NCBI GenBank assembly: GCA_963676345.2 | Contig: CAXXTS010000001.1 | Location: forward strand, 868,001 to 932,000 | DNA: 64,000 nucleotides | Direction of reading: 5' to 3' | From: G963665925 sp963676345 | Lineage (GTDB): Bacteria; Bacillota; Clostridia; Peptostreptococcales; Acidaminobacteraceae | Shown: positions 8,701 to 18,150 of the stretch, one piece after another | How positions within the stretch are numbered: position 1 is the first letter of the stretch | Layout: every line of letters begins with the position of its first letter | The notes under the pieces: model-generated | Told to the model about the DNA's origin: nothing | What the model saw: the letters and a program-made list of their open reading frames with translations, nothing else | Database searches by the model: none | Program-made: the position numbers and the translations under genes

Positions 8701-10164
8701 ATGGCTCAACTTATTGACTTTCTAAATAGACTGATTTGGAGTCAATGGCTGATTGCCTTATGTCTAGGCGCAGGTTCATGGTTTACCATTCGCACACGTT
8801 TCTTTCAATTCAGACACTGGAAAGAAATGTTGCGACTCATCTTTCGTGGAGAAGCATCTGATGAGGGTATATCGTCCTTTCAGGCTTTAGCAGTTTCTAT
8901 TTCCGGACGCGTGGGTACCGGAAATATAGCAGGTGTTGCTACTGCAATAGCCTTAGGCGGACCGGGCGCTGTCTTCTGGATGTGGACAATCGCCTTTTTG
9001 GGGGCTGGCTCTGCCTATGTGGAATCAGTACTCGCTCAAATTTATAAAGAAGAACAGGACGGCGAATACAGAGGTGGTCCTGCCTATTATATTGAAAAAG
9101 GTATGGACAGTAGATCCTATGCAAGTGTCTTTGCCGTTACTACTGTTGCAGCCATGGGAATCTTCCTTCCCGGTGTTCAATCGAACTCTATTGCCGCAGG
9201 ACTCCACCTGGCATTTGGCGTTGAGCCACTTGTTACAGGTTTGGCTATTGTAGGCTTGCTTGCTGCCATTGTATTCGGCGGTGTCAAGCGTATCGGTAAA
9301 GTCGCAGAGTTTATTGTACCCTTCATGGCAACTGCATATATCCTTATTGCCCTTGTCATTATCATGCTCAATATTTCAAAGTTGCCGGGCGTTATAGAAC
9401 TTATATTCAAGTCTGCTTTTGCACTTGAACCCGCTTTTGGCGGCATTGTTGGTATGGCAATTTCATGGGGTGTTAAGCGTGGCATTTACTCAAATGAAGC
9501 CGGTCAGGGAACGGGACCGCAAGCCGCCGCAGCTGCAGAAGCCTCTCACCCGGTGAAGCAAGGTTTGGTACAAGCATTCTCAGTCTATGTCGACACACTT
9601 CTTGTCTGTTCGGCGACGGCATTTATGATTTTAATTACAGATATGTACAATGTTGAAAATCCACTGGGAGGCTATATAGTCAATCATCTTGGTGCAACAG
9701 AAATCGGCCCTGCTTACACGCAAATGGCTGTTGAATCAGTTATGCCGGGCTTTGGGGCGGCCTTTGTCGGCATTGCACTTGTCTTCTTTGCATTTACAAC
9801 TCTAATGGCATACTACTATATTGCTGAAACAAATGTTGCCTATCTCAATAAGCATAGGAAGTCCATTTGGACGATGAACGGCCTGCGCATCGTAATGCTC
9901 ACAGCAACCTTCTACGGGGCTATAAAAACCGCTGATTTAGCATGGGCCATGGGTGATATTGGTGTTGGTCTGATGGCATGGTTAAACATGATTGCCATTC
10001 TGATTCTCCAAAAGCCCGCATTTATAGCACTGGATGATTACGAGCGCCAAAAGAAAGACGGATTAGACCCAGTATTTTCAGCAAAAGAACTTGGCATCAA
10101 ACACGCCGACTGGTGGGACCAACCTCACATTCAAGAGCGGTATCACAACAAGGATGTCATCTAA
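8701..10164 (+). CDS. Sodium:alanine (AGCS) family amino-acid symporter
   Basis: 487 residues, highly hydrophobic, with about ten membrane spans. Family motifs are present: GRVGTGNIAGVATAI near residue 70, GGPAYYIEKGM, and NEAGQGTGPQAAAAA near 270. Members import alanine, glycine or related small amino acids with sodium. AAGGGGG lies 9 bases before the ATG. Expression is probably sigma-54 dependent through the upstream two-component pair, which makes it a nutrient-induced transporter. Confidence 0.93.
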   Translation: MAQLIDFLNRLIWSQWLIALCLGAGSWFTIRTRFFQFRHWKEMLRLIFRGEASDEGISSFQALAVSISGRVGTGNIAGVATAIALGGPGAVFWMWTIAFLGAGSAYVESVLAQIYKEEQDGEYRGGPAYYIEKGMDSRSYASVFAVTTVAAMGIFLPGVQSNSIAAGLHLAFGVEPLVTGLAIVGLLAAIVFGGVKRIGKVAEFIVPFMATAYILIALVIIMLNISKLPGVIELIFKSAFALEPAFGGIVGMAISWGVKRGIYSNEAGQGTGPQAAAAAEASHPVKQGLVQAFSVYVDTLLVCSATAFMILITDMYNVENPLGGYIVNHLGATEIGPAYTQMAVESVMPGFGAAFVGIALVFFAFTTLMAYYYIAETNVAYLNKHRKSIWTMNGLRIVMLTATFYGAIKTADLAWAMGDIGVGLMAWLNMIAILILQKPAFIALDDYERQKKDGLDPVFSAKELGIKHADWWDQPHIQERYHNKDVI

Positions 10165-10184
10165 TCCATAGTGCTTCGTCTTCA

Positions 10185-10226
10185 AAGGATGGTCATAAAC
10201 CTAGGTTTTATATGATCATCCTTTTT
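10185..10226 (+). terminator. Terminator of the symporter gene
   Basis: AAGGATGGTCATA pairs with TATGATCATCCTT and is followed by a T run. Confidence 0.88.
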
Positions 10227-10344
10227 TATGAGAATGACAAAATCTTCATGAATAATTACTAAACTAGGAAGTATAATTAAGATGGGTTAAACTTGGGTTA
10301 ACTCAAAATCGTGACTTTTTAAGTGTATTTAAGGGGATAGTTTA

Positions 10345-11358
10345 ATGAAAAAGAAGGTTCTAATTATTGCAACAGGCGGCACTATTGCATGTGCTGATGG
10401 GGATCATGGCCTGACGCCTCAATACAATGTCGAAGAATTGCTTTCATTCGTACCCAGGGCTAGAAAGCTGTGCGACATTGACGGAAAAATGATCATGAAT
10501 ATTGACTCAAGCAACATGACACCCAACTGCTGGGTTGAAATTGCTAAGGCAGTCTATGAGGCCTATGACGACTATGACGGCTTTGTGGTTACACATGGCA
10601 CAGACACTATGGCTTATACGTCTTCTGCCCTAACTTACATGCTGGAGGGTCTTGACAAGCCTGTTATCATTACTGGATCACAGTACCCGATTGCTCAGGA
10701 ACATACAGATGCGGTTCATAATTTAAACGATGCCATTCATTTTGCAGTCGAAAAACTGGCTGGTATCTTCATCGTATTTGATGGAAAACTCATTTCCGGT
10801 CCTAGAGCTATGAAAGTAAAAACACGCAGTTATGACGCCTTTGAGAGTGTCAACTTTCCATATATTGCAGAAATCAAACATGACCGTATTCAGTATAAAC
10901 GGTTTGTGTTTTCAAGGTTTAAACCTAAAGGACGCCCCCTCACCCTCCATCCTGAGGTGGATAGCTCCCTGATTGTCATCAAGCTCTTCCCGGGCATAGA
11001 TGCAAATATATTCAAGTATATTCAAAACAATTATAGGGGCGTCATTATTGAAAGTTTCGGCATTGGTGGTGTCCCATTTGAAAACGTAGACATCGCAAGT
11101 GAAGTTGGCAATATGATTCGCTCTGGAATGTGTGTTATGCTTACAACCCAGTGTCTTGAAGAAGGTGTAGATTTTGAAGTCTACGAGGTTGGTAAAAAGA
11201 TTCCTAAAGACGGCATTATCTATGCAAATGATATGAATACCGAAGCGTCTGTTGCAAAACTTATGTGCGCTATGGGTCGTTCAAAAGATGTGCAGGAAGT
11301 TAAGCGTATTGTTGAAACACAGGTCCAGTACGACATGCACCAAGAAGAATACTTCTAA
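10345..11358 (+). CDS. ansA: L-asparaginase, type I
   Basis: 337 residues, the usual length for cytoplasmic type I asparaginases. The two active-site threonine segments are visible: IIATGGTIAC at the N-terminus and VTHGTDTMAYT near residue 88. There is no signal peptide. It hydrolyses asparagine to aspartate and ammonia, which fits an amino-acid fermenter and the symporter upstream. AAGGGGA precedes the ATG. It is a monocistronic unit with its own terminator. Confidence 0.92.
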   Translation: MKKKVLIIATGGTIACADGDHGLTPQYNVEELLSFVPRARKLCDIDGKMIMNIDSSNMTPNCWVEIAKAVYEAYDDYDGFVVTHGTDTMAYTSSALTYMLEGLDKPVIITGSQYPIAQEHTDAVHNLNDAIHFAVEKLAGIFIVFDGKLISGPRAMKVKTRSYDAFESVNFPYIAEIKHDRIQYKRFVFSRFKPKGRPLTLHPEVDSSLIVIKLFPGIDANIFKYIQNNYRGVIIESFGIGGVPFENVDIASEVGNMIRSGMCVMLTTQCLEEGVDFEVYEVGKKIPKDGIIYANDMNTEASVAKLMCAMGRSKDVQEVKRIVETQVQYDMHQEEYF

Positions 11359-11365
11359 CAAGAGC

Positions 11366-11410
11366 AAAATGCCTCAAATACACTTTAACCAGTGTATTTG
11401 AGGCATTTTT
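11366..11410. terminator. Strong bidirectional terminator between asparaginase and MFS genes
   Basis: A stem of about 19 bp (AATGCCTCAAATACACT / AGTGTATTTGAGGCATT) has a 6-base loop and is flanked by A and T runs. It serves both convergent genes and ends at the MFS stop codon. Confidence 0.93.
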
Positions 11411-12651
11411 TATGCAGCTTTATTATCTGTAACACTTTGATTTTTAATACGCCAGCTTCTGAATATAAAGGCGATGCCACCAATAAGACGAAAGAGGGCT
11501 GTCATGTACAGGGCATATACAATACCATGCCCGCTCATAAAGGCATGTCCAACCATAGGCGCTACAGCAAGTGACAGGTTTACAAAGGTATTGTAAAATC
11601 CCATGTATACGATTCTCTCCTGCTCTGGTATCACTTCAAGGAGGCCACTCAGAAGCACGGTGAGTGTACCCGATGTAAATATACCCGTTAAGACTGCAAC
11701 GAGTGCCATTACCACTAAGTTTTTAGAGACAATATAGCAAATAGGTGTAAAGGCCATGCCTATGGTACATATAGCCGTTACGGTTGGATTGCCAAGTTTA
11801 GCGATATACTTAGGCCACATTTTATGCCCTACAATCATGGTGATAAAAGACCCCATATTGATAATGGCTAGCCAGAGTTCATCGGCGCCCAGTACTTTTA
11901 TCATATAAATTGAAAATAGCGGCCACCCCATTTGCCATCCAAAATGAAAGAGCAGTGAGCAAATCATAAAAAATGCAAAGCGCTTGTTTTTGAATATTCC
12001 CTTTAAAGAAACCCTCCAGTGCAGACTCTCTCTCTTTGTTTTATGCTGTGCACGCAACTTTCCAAAGACTTTCATTTCAGCCAGTCCCGTTACGAAGCTC
12101 AATATAAAGAAAAACTGGTAAATTCCAAGACGTTGTACTTCTGTTCTTGGAAGTTTTGAAAGAATAATTCCTGATAAAAAAGTTATAATCATGACAGCAT
12201 ATACACCATATTGATTGCTTTTACCAATAGCTATTGCTCGGTTTTCCTGTTCGAAAACATCCCCTATAAAGCCTTGGTAGCCTGACAAGTAAACCGCCAT
12301 AGGAATACTCATTAAAGAAAATAGTGTAATAAAACCAATGGGTTGGTAGGCTCTTGGCATAAAGGGGACGGTTGCAAATAGTAGGATGATTAACCGACTT
12401 GATAGTATTGTATGCTGTATTGCACGTTTCTTATCTTGTCGGCCATTTAACCAAATAGCTCCTGCGAATACCGTAAGGAACATCATGAGCCCTGGCAGTG
12501 CATTAAATAAAGATATATGCAAGTTACTGCCGCCTATGCGTTCTAAAAACTTGACTGCATAAGGTTTATACAGACGTTCCATCGTTTTGAACAAGACCCC
12601 GTACATGACAAATATACTTAAATTATGTTTGAATACCTTATCATCGCGCAT
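11410..12651 (-). CDS. MFS transporter
   Basis: 413 residues with about 12 predicted membrane segments and charged loops such as NGRQDKKRAIQH after the second span. I start it at 12651 because GAGGTG lies 4 bases before that ATG; an upstream in-frame start has no such site. The substrate cannot be read from the sequence. It is convergent with the asparaginase gene and divergent from the transposase-derived gene. Confidence 0.85.
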   Translation of the reverse strand: MRDDKVFKHNLSIFVMYGVLFKTMERLYKPYAVKFLERIGGSNLHISLFNALPGLMMFLTVFAGAIWLNGRQDKKRAIQHTILSSRLIILLFATVPFMPRAYQPIGFITLFSLMSIPMAVYLSGYQGFIGDVFEQENRAIAIGKSNQYGVYAVMIITFLSGIILSKLPRTEVQRLGIYQFFFILSFVTGLAEMKVFGKLRAQHKTKRESLHWRVSLKGIFKNKRFAFFMICSLLFHFGWQMGWPLFSIYMIKVLGADELWLAIINMGSFITMIVGHKMWPKYIAKLGNPTVTAICTIGMAFTPICYIVSKNLVVMALVAVLTGIFTSGTLTVLLSGLLEVIPEQERIVYMGFYNTFVNLSLAVAPMVGHAFMSGHGIVYALYMTALFRLIGGIAFIFRSWRIKNQSVTDNKAA

Positions 12652-12781
12652 ATAGCACCTCAAAATTCGTCCTAATTATTTCGGTTCCCTAATCAATATA
12701 CGCTTAAATACGTGAAAGTTCAACATTATGTCAAGCCTTCTCATGTAATTGTAAACATTTTTGAAACACGAGGGACGGTAC

Positions 12782-12809
12782 TTGACTTTTTCTTGAAAAG
12801 TGATAAACT
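12782..12809 (+). promoter_or_regulatory. Promoter of the transposase-derived gene
   Basis: TTGACT, then TAAACT after a 16-base spacer. A possible GTG start at 12800 would fall inside this promoter, which supports the later ATG at 12842. Confidence 0.6.
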
Positions 12810-12841
12810 GTAGTCAGATAATAAATGAAAGGCGTGGTGTC

Positions 12842-13615
12842 ATGGCTAGAAAGGCACGTGAAAAAAACGTATTTGGAACTTACCTGATTCAGCAATACGG
12901 CGGTGGTTGCCGCCAGCTCTTTACAGATGATAAAGACAGAGAACGCTTTATTGAAATTGTGAAAAAAGCAAAGCGTAAATTTGGTTTCAAATTGTATGCC
13001 TACTGCCTAGCAAATCCTGATGCTTATGAACTTATCATTTATGACAATGGCAGTGATATTTCTAAAATCATGAAAAGCATTAATATTTCTTATGGAATGT
13101 ATGCAACTTGTGAAGGCAAGCTTTTCAAGGACAGATACAAAAGCACGCTCATCGAGGACTTTCCTACTTTGCTTGAGTCAACACAACGCGTAAACAAGGA
13201 AAAACCCGATCCGTGGTCCAGCTATTGTGTCTACTCTGATTTAAGTAAAGATCCCTTCGATATCATTGACATTCATGATCTGCTTCACCTAGCTGGTGAT
13301 GATCTTGAGGTGGCTAAGGCAACACTGCTCAAATACCTCGATGAAGACGATGCAAGTATTTTGTGTGAAAGCAACCGCACATTTTGTGAAGACGAAAACA
13401 AGTGCATGACTTGCAGAGAAGATGCTCAGAAAAAGTTGGCTTCTATTGCATATGAAAAGGGCATGACCCTTCCCCAACTACTGAAGAATAAACCCCTTCG
13501 CAATGAGCTCATCAAAGCGTTCAGAAGAGAATCTACCCTATCGCTCAAGGCACTGGGTACCCTTTTCGGTGGTTTGTCTGAATCATCTATCTGTAAAATA
13601 CTCAACCAAGACTAA
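12842..13615 (+). CDS. Transposase-derived (Y1/RAYT-like) protein without the HUH motif
   Basis: 257 residues. The N-terminal half follows the REP-associated Y1 transposase pattern: MARKAREKN, RQLFTDDKDRERF, KFGFKLYAYCL, GKLFKDRYKS. Where active family members have DNHVHLL, this protein has NPDAYELII, so both metal-binding His residues are gone. The C-terminal half has a Cys segment (CESNRTFCEDENKCMTC) and an HTH-like end (SLKALGTLFGGLSESSICKIL). There are no flanking repeats. It has its own promoter and terminator. It is probably a domesticated DNA- or RNA-binding protein rather than a mobile element. Confidence 0.8.
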   Translation: MARKAREKNVFGTYLIQQYGGGCRQLFTDDKDRERFIEIVKKAKRKFGFKLYAYCLANPDAYELIIYDNGSDISKIMKSINISYGMYATCEGKLFKDRYKSTLIEDFPTLLESTQRVNKEKPDPWSSYCVYSDLSKDPFDIIDIHDLLHLAGDDLEVAKATLLKYLDEDDASILCESNRTFCEDENKCMTCREDAQKKLASIAYEKGMTLPQLLKNKPLRNELIKAFRRESTLSLKALGTLFGGLSESSICKILNQD

Positions 13616-13656
13616 CTTAAACAGCAATCCCATTTGCTTAACACTTGGAAATTCAG

Positions 13657-13684
13657 GGTCACTGAAAAATCAGTGACCACTTCT
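13657..13684 (+). terminator. Terminator of the transposase-derived gene
   Basis: GGTCACTGA / TCAGTGACC stem with a 4-base loop, followed by ACTTCTTAAC. The T run is weak. Confidence 0.65.
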
Positions 13685-13794
13685 TAACAAACTAATTCAA
13701 GTTTCGTCCCTTTCCTAAGGATCGGCGCACACTTGATTAAACAACACATATTTGGGCATACCCAACTATATAATACTATTTACGAGGTGATTAC

Positions 13795-14772
13795 ATGTTT
13801 GACTTAAATATTTCAGGCCAATTCTCAGAAAAGAAAATCCCAGAGCCTAAAACAGACCTTACTTATGATGTAGCCGTTATTGGTGGTGGTCCTGCCGGGC
13901 TGAACGCCGCACTGTATGCAAAGCGTAAGGGCCTTGAAACAGCTATTTTTGCAGAAAAACTAGGCGGTCAAGTGCTTGATACTTCAACCGTTGAAAACTT
14001 TCTTGGCTTTGAAGAAATCAGCGGTGAAGGACTCATGGAAAAGTTCAGAAAGCATGTAAACAGCCTTGAAGTCCCTATTAAAAAAGAAGTACGCGTCGAT
14101 AAAATCGAAGATGGCAAGATTAAATCGATTTACCTAAACTCTGGTGAAGTATTTAAGGCAAAGGCTGTCATTATTGCAACTGGCAGTCGCCCTAGACAAT
14201 TAGGCGTCCCTGGCGAGGATGATTACCGTGGCAAGGGTGTTGCCTACTGCGCAATTTGTGATGGCCCATTTTTCACAGATTTAAAGGTGATTGTTGCTGG
14301 TGGCGGCAACTCTGCAGTCGAAGCGGCTATTGACCTTTCAAAGATTGCAAGTGAGGTTGTTTTAGTACATCGCAGTGCTTTTAGAGCTGACAAAATACTA
14401 ATAGATAGACTTGAAGAAATATCAAATATAAAGGTACACCTTCAAACACAAATACTCGAAGTGGGTGGCGAAGCCCTCATGTCGCATATTAAAGTCTTAG
14501 ATAAAAATTCAAATGAAGAATCTGTGATCGAAGCCAATGGACTATTTGTAGAAATTGGATATTTACCGAACAGCAAGGTATTCGAGGGTCTTGTCGACAT
14601 GACACCTTCTGGTGAAATCGTGGTCAATGATAAAACAGAAACAAGTGTACCGGGGATTTACGCCGCAGGTGATGTGGCTACGGTTCCATACAAACAAATC
14701 ATTATTGCAGCAAGCGAAGGCGCAAAAGCCGCACTCAGCGCAAACGACTATGTTAATAAACTAAGCATTTAA
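13795..14772 (+). CDS. trxB: Thioredoxin reductase (FAD/NAD(P)H-dependent)
   Basis: 325 residues. The N-terminal FAD site is VIGGGPAGLNAALYA. The redox pair lies in CAICDG near residue 155, the NAD(P)H site is VAGGGNSAVEAA, and the C-terminal FAD motif is GIYAAGDVATVPYKQ. It passes electrons to a thioredoxin-like partner. The next gene encodes a protein with two thioredoxin folds, the natural partner. GAGGTGA precedes the ATG. Confidence 0.92.
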   Translation: MFDLNISGQFSEKKIPEPKTDLTYDVAVIGGGPAGLNAALYAKRKGLETAIFAEKLGGQVLDTSTVENFLGFEEISGEGLMEKFRKHVNSLEVPIKKEVRVDKIEDGKIKSIYLNSGEVFKAKAVIIATGSRPRQLGVPGEDDYRGKGVAYCAICDGPFFTDLKVIVAGGGNSAVEAAIDLSKIASEVVLVHRSAFRADKILIDRLEEISNIKVHLQTQILEVGGEALMSHIKVLDKNSNEESVIEANGLFVEIGYLPNSKVFEGLVDMTPSGEIVVNDKTETSVPGIYAAGDVATVPYKQIIIAASEGAKAALSANDYVNKLSI

Positions 14773-14905
14773 CCCGAAATGCTCTTGTCATCCAGACTAT
14801 GTATCTGTGTTTAAAATCACGTTTACAGTCTGATTGAATAGTGAAACAATCCGGAAAATCAACTTATTGGGCACGTAAACTATTGCTAAAACAAGGAGGC
14901 AACTT

Positions 14906-15547
14906 ATGGCACTTTTAAACAACGAACTCAAACAACAACTTCAGGACATCTTGAATCAAATGAAAGATGAGGTAACTGTAGCACTCTTCACTTCTGAAGA
15001 TAAGTGTGAGACATGTTCAGAAACAAAATCTTTCATGGAGGAAGTTTCTGAAGTGGGCAACAAGGTAAAGCTTGAACAATATGATATTAAGCGCGACAGT
15101 GAAAAGGCCGAGCTGCTTAATGTTTCTCTGACACCTGCCATTGTACTGCTTGATAAAGATGGCAAAGACTACGGCATTAAGTTCAACGGAATTCCTGCCG
15201 GCCATGAAATCAATTCATTCATTACGGGTCTTATAGAAGTCAGTGGTTCTGGCGAAGAACTTCCCGATGCTTTTAAGTCAAGGCTGGATAAAATCAACAA
15301 ACCCGTTCATATTAAAGTTTTTGTAACACTCGGGTGCCCACATTGTCCTGGCGCTGTTTCAAAAGCACATAAACTGGCCCTTGAAAATGACTTCATCACC
15401 GCTGAAATGATCGAGGCACAGACTTTTAATGCAGAAGCCAACAAATATAATGTTAGTGGTGTCCCTAAGATTGTTATTAATGAAGACCATGATTTAGTTG
15501 GCAACCAGCCAATTGAAAGCTTCATGGAAATTATTGAAGCCCTATAA
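14906..15547 (+). CDS. Protein disulfide oxidoreductase with two thioredoxin folds
   Basis: 213 residues. The N-terminal fold carries CETC near residue 36 and the C-terminal fold carries CPHC near residue 146, so both CXXC sites are intact. The layout resembles the N-terminal part of AhpF and archaeal PDO/Grx-like proteins. It lies 133 bases after the thioredoxin reductase gene on the same strand, with its own AAGGAGG site. It probably relays electrons from that reductase to peroxiredoxins or other targets encoded elsewhere. Confidence 0.87.
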   Translation: MALLNNELKQQLQDILNQMKDEVTVALFTSEDKCETCSETKSFMEEVSEVGNKVKLEQYDIKRDSEKAELLNVSLTPAIVLLDKDGKDYGIKFNGIPAGHEINSFITGLIEVSGSGEELPDAFKSRLDKINKPVHIKVFVTLGCPHCPGAVSKAHKLALENDFITAEMIEAQTFNAEANKYNVSGVPKIVINEDHDLVGNQPIESFMEIIEAL

Positions 15548-15552
15548 ATATT

Positions 15553-15596
15553 AAAGGCCTCTTATCCATTTGATGAATGATAAGAGGCCTTTTTTA
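15553..15596. terminator. Bidirectional terminator
   Basis: AAAGGCCTCTTATC pairs with GATAAGAGGCCTTT. T runs follow on the plus strand. It also lies just after the small feo gene on the minus strand. Confidence 0.9.
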
Positions 15597-15607
15597 TGCT
15601 TATTTGC

Positions 15608-15769
15608 TTATGATTTTAGAGTAACAATAGCGCTTGACTTCCCACACTTGCTCTTGTCTGTACAACCACCACTGCACGCACACGTGTTACTTTTCATGTC
15701 ACGGCGCATTCTTTTATATGCCCACAAGAAAATTCCGCCGAAAACAAGTCCAACTAAAATATTACCCAT
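15608..15769 (-). CDS. Small FeoB-associated Cys-rich membrane protein
   Basis: 53 residues: one membrane segment (NILVGLVFGGIFLWAY), a basic patch (KRMRRDMK), then a Cys-rich tail (CACSGGCTDKSKCG). This matches the FeoB-associated Cys-rich membrane protein family, which may assist iron uptake. Its ATG directly follows the feoB stop codon (TAAATG), so it is cotranslated with feoB. Confidence 0.87.
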   Translation of the reverse strand: MGNILVGLVFGGIFLWAYKRMRRDMKSNTCACSGGCTDKSKCGKSSAIVTLKS

Positions 15770-17734
15770 TTACGCACCAACTTTCACAGTACTCCCATTA
15801 GTCGCCTTTGAATTTGCTTTCTTAATCAGATACGTTACATAACCGCCGATAAGAACCAGTACTGCAATAGCTGGTCCGAAACCAAATCCTGGCTTTCCAT
15901 ATACTACTAAAGATCCAATTTGCGATACTAAAATGCCGATGACATAGCCTACGCCCAGCTGGAATCCAATCGCTTTAAAAAGCCATTTCTTTGAAGCCAT
16001 TTCTGAATTCATAGCACCGATAGCTGCGAAACACGGTGGTGTAAACAGGTTAAATGAAAGGTAAGCAAGCGCCGTTACAGGTGTAAAGAACTCCGTCAGT
16101 GTACCGCCTGGCAAATGAAGTGCTTCTTCAGAAGTTGCAACAAGTACAACTGCAAGTGTTGCCACAACATTTTCCTTGGCGATAAAGCCAGTCAGTGCTG
16201 CTGCACCAAGCTGCCAGCCAACAAGTCCCAGTGGAATTAGAATTGGCGAAATAACATTACCGATTGTTGCTAAAATGCTCAGTCCCGCGTCTTCAACTGG
16301 TTGAAGCGTCCAGCTGTAAGTCTGGGCAAACCATACTAATGTGTTACACACTAAGATGATTGTAGACGCCTTATAAATAAATGCCTTTGCATGTTTGATC
16401 ATTTGCTTAAATGCATGCTTTAGACTAGGCATTTTGTACTCAGGAAGCTCCAAAATAAAGGTTGAAGTATTTTCCCAAACAAACATTTTCTTGAGAAGAA
16501 GACCACTCACAATAATCACTGTAATTGCTGCTACATAAACAGCAGGACCCACCCAAGTTGACGCTGGGAAGAAAACCGCTGCAAACAACGCGATGATTGG
16601 TAACTTTGCCCCACAAGGTACAAATGGTGTCAGGATTGTCGTCATGCGTCTTTCATTAACATCTTCAATTGTACGCGTAGCCATAACACCAGGAATGGCA
16701 CAACCAGAACCAACAATCATAGGAATGATAGACTTGCCTGAAAGACCGATTTTTTTAAAGTAACGATCCATAATCACTGCAACACGTGCCATATAGCCAC
16801 TATCTTCAAGTAGAGCCAGACAGAAGAAAAGCACCATAATTAGAGGCAAAAATCCAAGGACTGCACCAACACCACCAATGGCTCCATCCACAATCAGTGC
16901 TTGTAACAAAGGTGCTACACCCATGCCTTCAAGGGCACTACCTACAGTGTTTGGAATAACATCGCCAAATAGCGTCTCATTGACATACCCAGATAAAAAG
17001 CCACCAAGACCTTCAATCGAGAATGAGAAGACACCCCACATGACAAGGAAGAAAATCGGAAGCCCCAGCCACTTATGAGCTACAATCTGATCTATTTTGT
17101 CAGAAAGTGTAATTTGACTCATATCGCGTTTTTTCATCGTAGCAGCCTTTGACACCGTGTCAATAAAACGCTGTCTTGCCTTGGCTTCATCTGCAGTGCC
17201 TTTGCCCTCAAAGGTCGGTGCAATTTGTCCCTTTACACGGTTTCCAGTCTCAATTGCCTTCTCCATTAATGTTTCAAGGCCAAACTGTGCAGTTGCCGAT
17301 GTAGACACAACCGTAATGTTCAATCTGTCTTCAAGAACAGATAGGTCAATTTGATCTCCACGCTTTTCAGAAATATCATTCTTATTTAGAGCCACCACGA
17401 CAGGAATACCCAGTTCTAGAAGCTGAGACGTAAAGTAAAGACTTCTACTCATGTTTGTAGCATCAACAATGTTAATGATTACATCGGGATTTTCGCCTGT
17501 CACATAGTCCCGAGTAATGATTTCCTCACCTGTATGCGGTTCAATTGAATAAGCACCTGGTAAGTCTATGATTCTAACAGACTCATTTTTCCCAGTGAAC
17601 TTTTTCTTTAAGTCCGCTTCTTTTTTCTCAACCGTAACCCCTGGCCAGTTTCCTACATACTCTGCTTTACCCGTAATTGCATTAAACAGAGTTGTTTTAC
17701 CTGAATTGGGATTGCCCGCTAAAGCAATTTTCAT
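15770..17734 (-). CDS. feoB: Ferrous iron transport protein B
   Basis: 654 residues. The N-terminal G domain has G1 GNPNSGKTT, G3 DLPGAYS and G4 NKND. Two Gate-type membrane regions follow (CGAKLPIIALFAA; GFIAKENVVATLAVV). It imports Fe(II) across the cytoplasmic membrane. I start it at 17734 because AAGGGGG precedes that ATG. A Fur box lies 68 bases upstream. It is apparently transcribed separately from feoA, because a terminator lies between them. Confidence 0.95.
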   Translation of the reverse strand: MKIALAGNPNSGKTTLFNAITGKAEYVGNWPGVTVEKKEADLKKKFTGKNESVRIIDLPGAYSIEPHTGEEIITRDYVTGENPDVIINIVDATNMSRSLYFTSQLLELGIPVVVALNKNDISEKRGDQIDLSVLEDRLNITVVSTSATAQFGLETLMEKAIETGNRVKGQIAPTFEGKGTADEAKARQRFIDTVSKAATMKKRDMSQITLSDKIDQIVAHKWLGLPIFFLVMWGVFSFSIEGLGGFLSGYVNETLFGDVIPNTVGSALEGMGVAPLLQALIVDGAIGGVGAVLGFLPLIMVLFFCLALLEDSGYMARVAVIMDRYFKKIGLSGKSIIPMIVGSGCAIPGVMATRTIEDVNERRMTTILTPFVPCGAKLPIIALFAAVFFPASTWVGPAVYVAAITVIIVSGLLLKKMFVWENTSTFILELPEYKMPSLKHAFKQMIKHAKAFIYKASTIILVCNTLVWFAQTYSWTLQPVEDAGLSILATIGNVISPILIPLGLVGWQLGAAALTGFIAKENVVATLAVVLVATSEEALHLPGGTLTEFFTPVTALAYLSFNLFTPPCFAAIGAMNSEMASKKWLFKAIGFQLGVGYVIGILVSQIGSLVVYGKPGFGFGPAIAVLVLIGGYVTYLIKKANSKATNGSTVKVGA

Positions 17735-17801
17735 GATGAACCCCCTTGAATGATTCATATAATATACCTATGATTTCCGACTTACACTTAACAATATGTA
17801 A

Positions 17802-17816
17802 TGATAATCATTATCA
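17802..17816. promoter_or_regulatory. Fur box upstream of feoB
   Basis: TGATAATCATTATCA is a perfect 7-1-7 Fur site, the core of the classical consensus. It lies between the feoA terminator and feoB. Confidence 0.9.
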
Positions 17817-17832
17817 TATGTCTTTAAAAATA

Positions 17833-17855
17833 AAATGCTGCTCTAGACAGCATTT
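17833..17855 (-). terminator. Terminator between feoA and feoB
   Basis: AAATGCTG / CAGCATTT with a 7-base loop, followed on the minus strand by TTATTTTTAAA. Confidence 0.75.
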
Positions 17856-17884
17856 ATAAACATATTTTTTTGTTCCAACGCCAG

Positions 17885-18100
17885 TTAACTGTTTAATGTG
17901 ATTGACTTGGCCATCCTCTCATCAATCGCATAACGGCCATCTTTTACATTAATAACAAAATTTCCGGCAAGCTTTGATATAAGCGTAATTTGCTCTCCCT
18001 CATAACAGCCTAGAGTAAAGAGAAATTTCTTAGTCTTATCCTTACCATTAACCTCTTTAATGATTCCTGTATGTCCTATTCTTGCTTTTGATAATAACAT
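17885..18100 (-). CDS. feoA: Ferrous iron transport protein A
   Basis: 71 residues from the ATG at 18100, which is preceded by GGTGAT. An in-frame ATG at 18112 would add four residues but has a poorer site. It has the SH3-like FeoA fold: LSKARIGHTGIIKEV, LFTLGCYEGEQITLI, GRYAIDERMAKSI. It is the cytosolic partner of FeoB. A Fur box lies about 50 bases upstream. Confidence 0.88.
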   Translation of the reverse strand: MLLSKARIGHTGIIKEVNGKDKTKKFLFTLGCYEGEQITLISKLAGNFVINVKDGRYAIDERMAKSITLNS

Positions 18101-18150
18101 AACATCACCCATCTCTCAGTTGAAACTGATAATTATTTTCACTCTTACAC

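Noticed and set aside
15570..15842. 90-residue open frame on the plus strand
   Set aside because: It overlaps the terminator and is antisense to the small Cys-rich feo gene and the feoB end, which have clear family patterns.
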